A stretch of 64,000 nt of DNA from NCBI RefSeq assembly GCF_001428895.1, contig NZ_LMJA01000001.1, positions 125,150 to 189,149 on the forward strand. The letters run 5' to 3'. This stretch comes from Mycobacterium sp. Root265. GTDB taxonomy: Bacteria; Actinomycetota; Actinomycetes; Mycobacteriales; Mycobacteriaceae. A program made the position numbers and the translations under genes. The notes beneath the pieces were generated by a model. That model was given only the letters and a program-made list of their open reading frames with translations. It was not told where the DNA came from and did not search any database. This document shows positions 60,623 through 64,000 of the stretch, one piece after another. Positions within the stretch are counted from its first letter, which is position 1. Every line of letters begins with the position of its first letter.

Positions 60623-61353
60623 GCCAGGAGTTGCGCCTGCTGGCGATCCAGGCGGCCCGTCGCGGCGCCGAGGTGTGCCTGCGGCACTGGGGCGAAACGG
60701 TGCACATCGCGACCAAGAGTGCCGCCGGCGACGTGGTGACGGCGGTGGACCGTGCCGCCGAGGAGGCGGTGCGGGACCTGCTGCTGGGCGCCCGGCCCGA
60801 TGACGGTGTGCTCGGCGAGGAGTTGCCCGAGCACACCGGCGCAGGTCCGGTGCAGTGGGTCGTCGACCCGCTCGACGGCACCACGAACTACATCCGGCGT
60901 CTCCCGCACTTCGGCACCTCGGTGGCCGCCCGGTCGACGTCGGACGGCAGCTGGCTGGCCGCCGCGGTGTGCGCGCCGGCCCTCGGGGTGACCTGGAGCG
61001 CTGCCAAAGACCTTGGTGCCCATATCGATTCGGGTTCGGGGGAGGAGGAGCGCCTGCCGCTGGTGCTGATGGAGTCCTCGGTCCGATTGGTGGGTACCGG
61101 GCTGTCCTACGATCCCGGCCACCGGCGCAGGCAGCTGCGCGAACTCGGCACGGTGATGGCCGGATACACCGATATGCGCCGGTTCGGGGCGGCCGCGCTG
61201 GATCTCTGCCTGGTGGCGCAGCGCAGCCTGGACGCCTTCTACGAGGACGATCTCGCGGTGCACGACTGGGCGGCGGGCGCACTCATCGCCGAGGAGGCGG
61301 GTGCGGTGGTGACCCGCTCGCAGAGCGCCGGGGTCTCAGCGCGCTGGCAGTGA
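60619..61353 (+). CDS. Inositol-monophosphatase-like sugar phosphatase
   Basis: A 244-residue member of the IMPase family. GEE at 66-68 and DPLDGTTNY at 83-91 carry the metal-binding residues, with D83 and D86, and VHDWAAGALIAEEAG is the third metal site. Family members act on inositol-1-phosphate, fructose-1,6-bisphosphate, histidinol phosphate or PAP; the island context suggests a sugar phosphate. It is coupled to the BtpA gene (GTGA) and overlaps the DeoR gene tail to tail by 18 bases. Confidence 0.85.
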   Translation: MSQELRLLAIQAARRGAEVCLRHWGETVHIATKSAAGDVVTAVDRAAEEAVRDLLLGARPDDGVLGEELPEHTGAGPVQWVVDPLDGTTNYIRRLPHFGTSVAARSTSDGSWLAAAVCAPALGVTWSAAKDLGAHIDSGSGEEERLPLVLMESSVRLVGTGLSYDPGHRRRQLRELGTVMAGYTDMRRFGAAALDLCLVAQRSLDAFYEDDLAVHDWAAGALIAEEAGAVVTRSQSAGVSARWQ

Positions 61354-62169
61354 CTGCTCGCGCGGCGCACGTTCGCGCTCTGACCGATCTGCGTTGACGC
61401 ACACCACCGACACGCCCGCCGAACGCAGTGCGTCGACCGCCGGATGGGTCGGCGGCCCGTCGGTGACCAGAATCGAGATCGCCGATACCGGTGCCACATT
61501 GATCAACTGCACCCGGCCCAGCTTGGAGGCATCGGCGGCCACGATCACCCGGTCGGCCGCCCGCATGGCGGCCTGCTTCACGTTGCCCTCTTCCCGGTGG
61601 TACTCCGAGGCGCCGCGCTTCCCGTCCACCCCGGCGATGCCCATCACGTAGGTGTCGCAGTTGTAGCGCAGGTAGAAATCCTCGGCCTCGGCACCGATCA
61701 GGCTCAGCTCGCCGGGGCGGACCTTGCCGCCGGTCAGCAGGATCGTGGTGTCCGGTTCGTCGGCGAGTTCGATGGCGACCAACACGCTGGGGGTGATCAC
61801 GGTCAGTCCCAGATCCCGGCCCTTGACGGCCCTGGCGACCGCCAGAACCGTGCTGCCGCTGTCCAGGATGACGGTCTCGCGCGGGGTCAGCAGGTCGGCC
61901 ACCGCGTGGGCGATGTGCAGCTTCTCATCGGCGGAGTCGGCGGCACGCGCATCGAAGGACGGCTCGGTCGACTTGCCGCCGAACGCGATAGCGCCGCCGA
62001 GCACCCGGCGGGCCACGCCCTGCTCCTCGAGTCGCTCGATATCGCGGCGGATGGTCATCTCGGACACGTCGAATTCATCGGCCAGCGTGGCGAAGTCGAC
62101 CTCACGGTCGGTGTGGATCCGGGCGGCGATCGCTGCTCGTCGAGCATGCGCGTTCAAACCGGGCGTCAT
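61336..62169 (-). CDS. DeoR-family transcriptional regulator of the polyol island
   Basis: A 277-residue repressor. The N-terminal helix-turn-helix holds DFATLADEFDVSEMTIRRDIERLEEQG (residues 25-51). The sensor domain has ILDSGSTVLAVARAV, GGKVRPGELSLIGAEA and KAA-type phospho-sugar binding residues as in other DeoR regulators. Its inducer is usually a sugar phosphate of the pathway. Likely targets are the palindrome at 59687-59699 and TGTGATT motifs near its own start and at 59738. The gene has its own leaderless-type promoter (62176-62181). Confidence 0.9.
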   Translation of the reverse strand: MTPGLNAHARRAAIAARIHTDREVDFATLADEFDVSEMTIRRDIERLEEQGVARRVLGGAIAFGGKSTEPSFDARAADSADEKLHIAHAVADLLTPRETVILDSGSTVLAVARAVKGRDLGLTVITPSVLVAIELADEPDTTILLTGGKVRPGELSLIGAEAEDFYLRYNCDTYVMGIAGVDGKRGASEYHREEGNVKQAAMRAADRVIVAADASKLGRVQLINVAPVSAISILVTDGPPTHPAVDALRSAGVSVVCVNADRSERERAPREQSLPAR

Positions 62170-62175
62170 GCCGAC

Positions 62176-62181
62176 AGCCTA
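62176..62181 (-). promoter_or_regulatory. Candidate -10 box for leaderless deoR-type gene
   Basis: TAGGCT on the minus strand, exactly 6 bases before ATG 62169. Seventeen bases upstream is the region of the TGTGATT repeats, so bound protein would touch the -35 position. Confidence 0.45.
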
Positions 62182-62190
62182 GGTCAAGGA

Positions 62191-62214
62191 TGTGAATTAA
62201 TCACAACAATCACA
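62191..62214. promoter_or_regulatory. TGTGATT half-site cluster, candidate autoregulatory operator
   Basis: TGTGAATTAATCACA at 62191-62205 is a palindrome with 5-bp arms. A second AATCACA (TGTGATT on the minus strand) at 62208-62214 is a 9-base-spaced direct copy. The cluster covers the -35 region of the DeoR gene and reaches into the ctaA stop codon. The 15-base palindrome is one base shorter than a CRP site, so DeoR is the more likely ligand. Confidence 0.5.
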
Positions 62215-63157
62215 CCGTGCTGGTGTTGCGCTTTCGCATCGACGCCCACAGCGCCGCGGTGGCCGCGGTGGCCGCGCCCGCACCGGCGACGTGCATCGCC
62301 ACCAGCGCCTCGGGGACGCCGGTGAAGAACTGGACCGCGCCGAGCGCGCCCTGGGCGACGACCAGCACGACCAGAACCCCCAGGCGGGTCATCACGGGCC
62401 GTGGCGCGCGGACCGCCGACAGTGCGAACCCGAGCGCCACCACCAAGGAGAGGTACGCGATCAGCAGCGTCGAGTGCATGTGCACCAGCGTGGTGATCTC
62501 GACCTCCAGGCGCGGCACCGGACGTTCGAGACTCTTGTCGCCCGCGTGCGGGCCGGCGCCGGTCACCATGGTGCCGGTCACCAGGACGGCCGACAGTGCG
62601 ACGCCGCCCAGCGCGGTCAGCTGCCGCAACGGCGTCGGGACCACTGCCACCGGTTCGCCGTCGTCGGGTTCGCCGATCTTGGCGTACAGCAGTACCGCGA
62701 GCCACACCATCGCCATGGACACCAACAGGTGGATGGCCACGGTCCACCAGAGCAATCCGGTGAGCACCGTGATCCCGCCGATGATCGCCTGGGCCACCGT
62801 CGAAGCCGGCATCAGCCAGGCGTAGCGCACCACCTCGGGGCGGCGCCGGGCGCGGGTGACGACGATGACCGCGGCCGCCGCGGTGAGGACGACCAGGAAG
62901 GTCAGCATCCGGTTGCCGAACTCGACGGCCTGGTGAATGCCCGCGACCTCGGCGTGCGGGACCGGGGTGAAACTACCGGGGAAGCACTGCGGCCAGGTGG
63001 GGCAGCCGAGTCCGGAGGCCGTGACGCGCACGATGGCTCCGGTGACCGCGATGCCGCCCTGGGTCAGGATCACCAGCGCCGCGACGATGCGCTGCGTGCG
63101 CAGACTGGGCACCGGCAGCGTGTCGACCAGTCGCAGGAAAAGTCGTCCGACAGCCAC
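62210..63157 (-). CDS. ctaA: Heme A synthase (CtaA)
   Basis: A 315-residue membrane enzyme with about eight helices. GCPTWPQCFPGSF holds the cysteine pair found in many CtaA proteins, and GIHQAVEFGNRM, THE and MHVAGAG carry conserved histidines that bind heme. It oxidises heme O, made by CtaB, to heme A. GTG 63157 follows TACGAT by 6 bases, a leaderless arrangement. In M. tuberculosis this gene lies directly next to the genes that flank the polyol island here. Confidence 0.92.
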   Translation of the reverse strand: MAVGRLFLRLVDTLPVPSLRTQRIVAALVILTQGGIAVTGAIVRVTASGLGCPTWPQCFPGSFTPVPHAEVAGIHQAVEFGNRMLTFLVVLTAAAAVIVVTRARRRPEVVRYAWLMPASTVAQAIIGGITVLTGLLWWTVAIHLLVSMAMVWLAVLLYAKIGEPDDGEPVAVVPTPLRQLTALGGVALSAVLVTGTMVTGAGPHAGDKSLERPVPRLEVEITTLVHMHSTLLIAYLSLVVALGFALSAVRAPRPVMTRLGVLVVLVVAQGALGAVQFFTGVPEALVAMHVAGAGAATAATAALWASMRKRNTSTV

Positions 63158-63163
63158 GGCCCG

Positions 63164-63169
63164 ATCGTA
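63164..63169 (-). promoter_or_regulatory. Candidate -10 box for leaderless ctaA
   Basis: TACGAT on the minus strand, exactly 6 bases before GTG 63157, placing the transcript start on the start codon. Confidence 0.5.
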
Positions 63170-63215
63170 GAGCAGCGCTAACTACAACTTGTAGTAGGGC
63201 CGGTCGGGCGGGTTC

Positions 63216-63896
63216 TCAGCACCAGATCGCCAGCGGGCGGCCGCGCGCGTCGAGCTGCGGCGGATCCGGCAGGCTGAACGCGGCCCCGGTGACGATGCGG
63301 TGCGCGCTCCACGCCGCGGCGGCCGCATCGAGCACGTCATCGGCGGGCACGGCGGCGACAGCGCCGCCCAGGTCCTCCGGGATGTCGATCCCGCGGCCGG
63401 CCAGGATTCGGAGCCGGGCCCGCTGGCCACGCCAGCTCTTCTTCTTGCCGTCGGTGACCAGCAGGCCCATCTCGTGGAAGGACAGCTCGGGATGCACCTC
63501 GTACATGGGCAGCCGGGTCTCCCGGTGAAGTGCCTCGGCCTCCAGGAACTTCCGCCGCAGCCCCCAGGTCTGGATGCTGATCCCGGCGCCGGTCAAGGCT
63601 TTGGCCGCGGCGGTGGCGGTCGCATGGTCGGGCGCGTCGAACACCGGCCGGGGAGGCATCACGAATAGGCTCGACGACCGGGCACCGAGACGGCGTTGGG
63701 CCGCCCGATCGGAGGCGCGCACCTCTGAATCCAGCAGGCCCAGCGGGATATCGACACCGATGGCCAGCGCACCGGGTACCGCGGCGGTCAGGCCGCGCAG
63801 GGTCTCGTCCACGTGGGCGGCGGCAAAGCGGCCGCCCCGAAGCTCGATGCCGACCCAGCCGTTCGTCCAGCCGTCGACCCCGAGCACCGTCCTCAC
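63216..63896 (-). CDS. DUF429 protein
   Basis: A 226-residue protein of the DUF429 family: GVDGWTNGWVGIEL at the start, IGVDIPLGLLD in the N-terminal half, and YEVHPELSFHEMG in the middle, a pattern like predicted RNase-H-fold nucleases. The function is unknown. It starts at GTG 63896, overlapping the stop of the next partial gene by 4 bases, so the two are probably co-transcribed. Confidence 0.85.
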   Translation of the reverse strand: MRTVLGVDGWTNGWVGIELRGGRFAAAHVDETLRGLTAAVPGALAIGVDIPLGLLDSEVRASDRAAQRRLGARSSSLFVMPPRPVFDAPDHATATAAAKALTGAGISIQTWGLRRKFLEAEALHRETRLPMYEVHPELSFHEMGLLVTDGKKKSWRGQRARLRILAGRGIDIPEDLGGAVAAVPADDVLDAAAAAWSAHRIVTGAAFSLPDPPQLDARGRPLAIWC

Positions 63897-64000
63897 GTGA
63901 AGCGGAACCAGCGCAGCGCCGCCAACGCCGAGAGCACACCCCAGGCCGCCAGCACCGCGATGCCGAACCAGTCCACCGAGAGCGTCATCGCCTGCGTCAG
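63893..64000 (-). CDS. C-terminal end of a membrane protein, probably an ABC-2 permease (5' cut off)
   Basis: Only the last 35 codons are in the window: one hydrophobic helix (WFGIAVLAAWGVLSALAALRWF) and a short basic tail RFT. The helix and the WFRF-type ending are common in ABC-2 permeases, which matches the next genes in the M. tuberculosis order as I recall it, but the fragment alone does not prove the family. Confidence 0.5.
   Translation of the reverse strand: MTQAMTLSVDWFGIAVLAAWGVLSALAALRWFRFT

Noticed and set aside
62191-62205. CRP/Fnr-type site TGTGA-N-TCACA
   Set aside because: The spacer is 5 bases instead of the 6 of a CRP site, and a second TGTGATT copy fits a DeoR operator better. 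CRP binding is not excluded.

Overview
The window is chromosomal DNA of a high-GC actinobacterium, almost certainly a Mycobacterium and most likely a rapid grower (Mycolicibacterium type). The support is the gene order and families: lprG with the P55 efflux pump, ribE/ribBA/ribH, uvrC-rapZ-yvcK-whiA, gap-pgk-tpiA-secG-ppc, pgl-opcA-zwf-tal-tkt, ctaB, qor, ctaA, and an MspA-family porin-like protein. This order follows the M. tuberculosis Rv1410c to Rv1457c block as I remember it, with several extra gene blocks. Many genes appear to have leaderless promoters (TANNNT, then about 6 nt, then the start codon), as is typical of mycobacteria.

Layout. 1-5158 (+): five translationally coupled genes of an extracellular polysaccharide locus (polytopic membrane protein, two GT2 glycosyltransferases, small membrane protein, secreted GH16), facing a condensation-fold acyltransferase-like gene (-). 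6409-8720 (-): p55 and lprG, divergent from ribE (8789-9388). 9389-10016: a palindrome-rich gene-free stretch, then a three-gene set of Ig/cadherin-like repeat proteins (10017-18123; the first has 1908 residues) ending at a strong hairpin. This set separates ribE from ribBA-ribH (18275-20025). 21025-24381: a three-gene operon with MurL and MurD2, an alternative way of placing D-glutamate in peptidoglycan precursors. 24391-29379: uvrC-rapZ-yvcK-whiA. 29409-32170: an ABC exporter coupled to a phospholipase-D-fold protein. 32282-38453: lower glycolysis genes, secG and ppc. 38450-40109: a small coiled-coil gene, a 43-codon ORF and a D-threonine-aldolase/D-serine-dehydratase-like gene. 40112-46566 (-): the pentose phosphate genes. 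46785-53186: ctaB, a DUF1254/DUF1214 protein, the MspA-like porin with a proline-rich partner, a DUF4349 lipoprotein, qor, an ATP-grasp protein and an MmcQ-like protein. 53193-62169: a carbohydrate or polyol catabolic island (ABC importer, SDR dehydrogenase, FGGY kinase, BtpA-family protein, inositol-monophosphatase-like enzyme, DeoR regulator). 62210-64000 (-): ctaA, a DUF429 protein and the end of a putative ABC-2 permease.

How the parts work together. The conserved core supplies riboflavin, DNA repair, carbon metabolism, NADPH and heme A. The variable blocks concern the cell surface (polysaccharide locus, repeat proteins, MurL/MurD2, porin-like protein) and carbon scavenging (polyol island). 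In the polyol island a palindrome covers the -35 box of the catabolic operon, and TGTGATT half-sites recur at the regulator's own promoter, which suggests one DeoR circuit.

The points most worth a second look are the MurL-MurD2 operon with its degenerate PLP-fold partner gene, the giant repeat-protein operon including a probable ATC start codon at 16447, and the polyol island with its unassigned BtpA and phosphatase steps.
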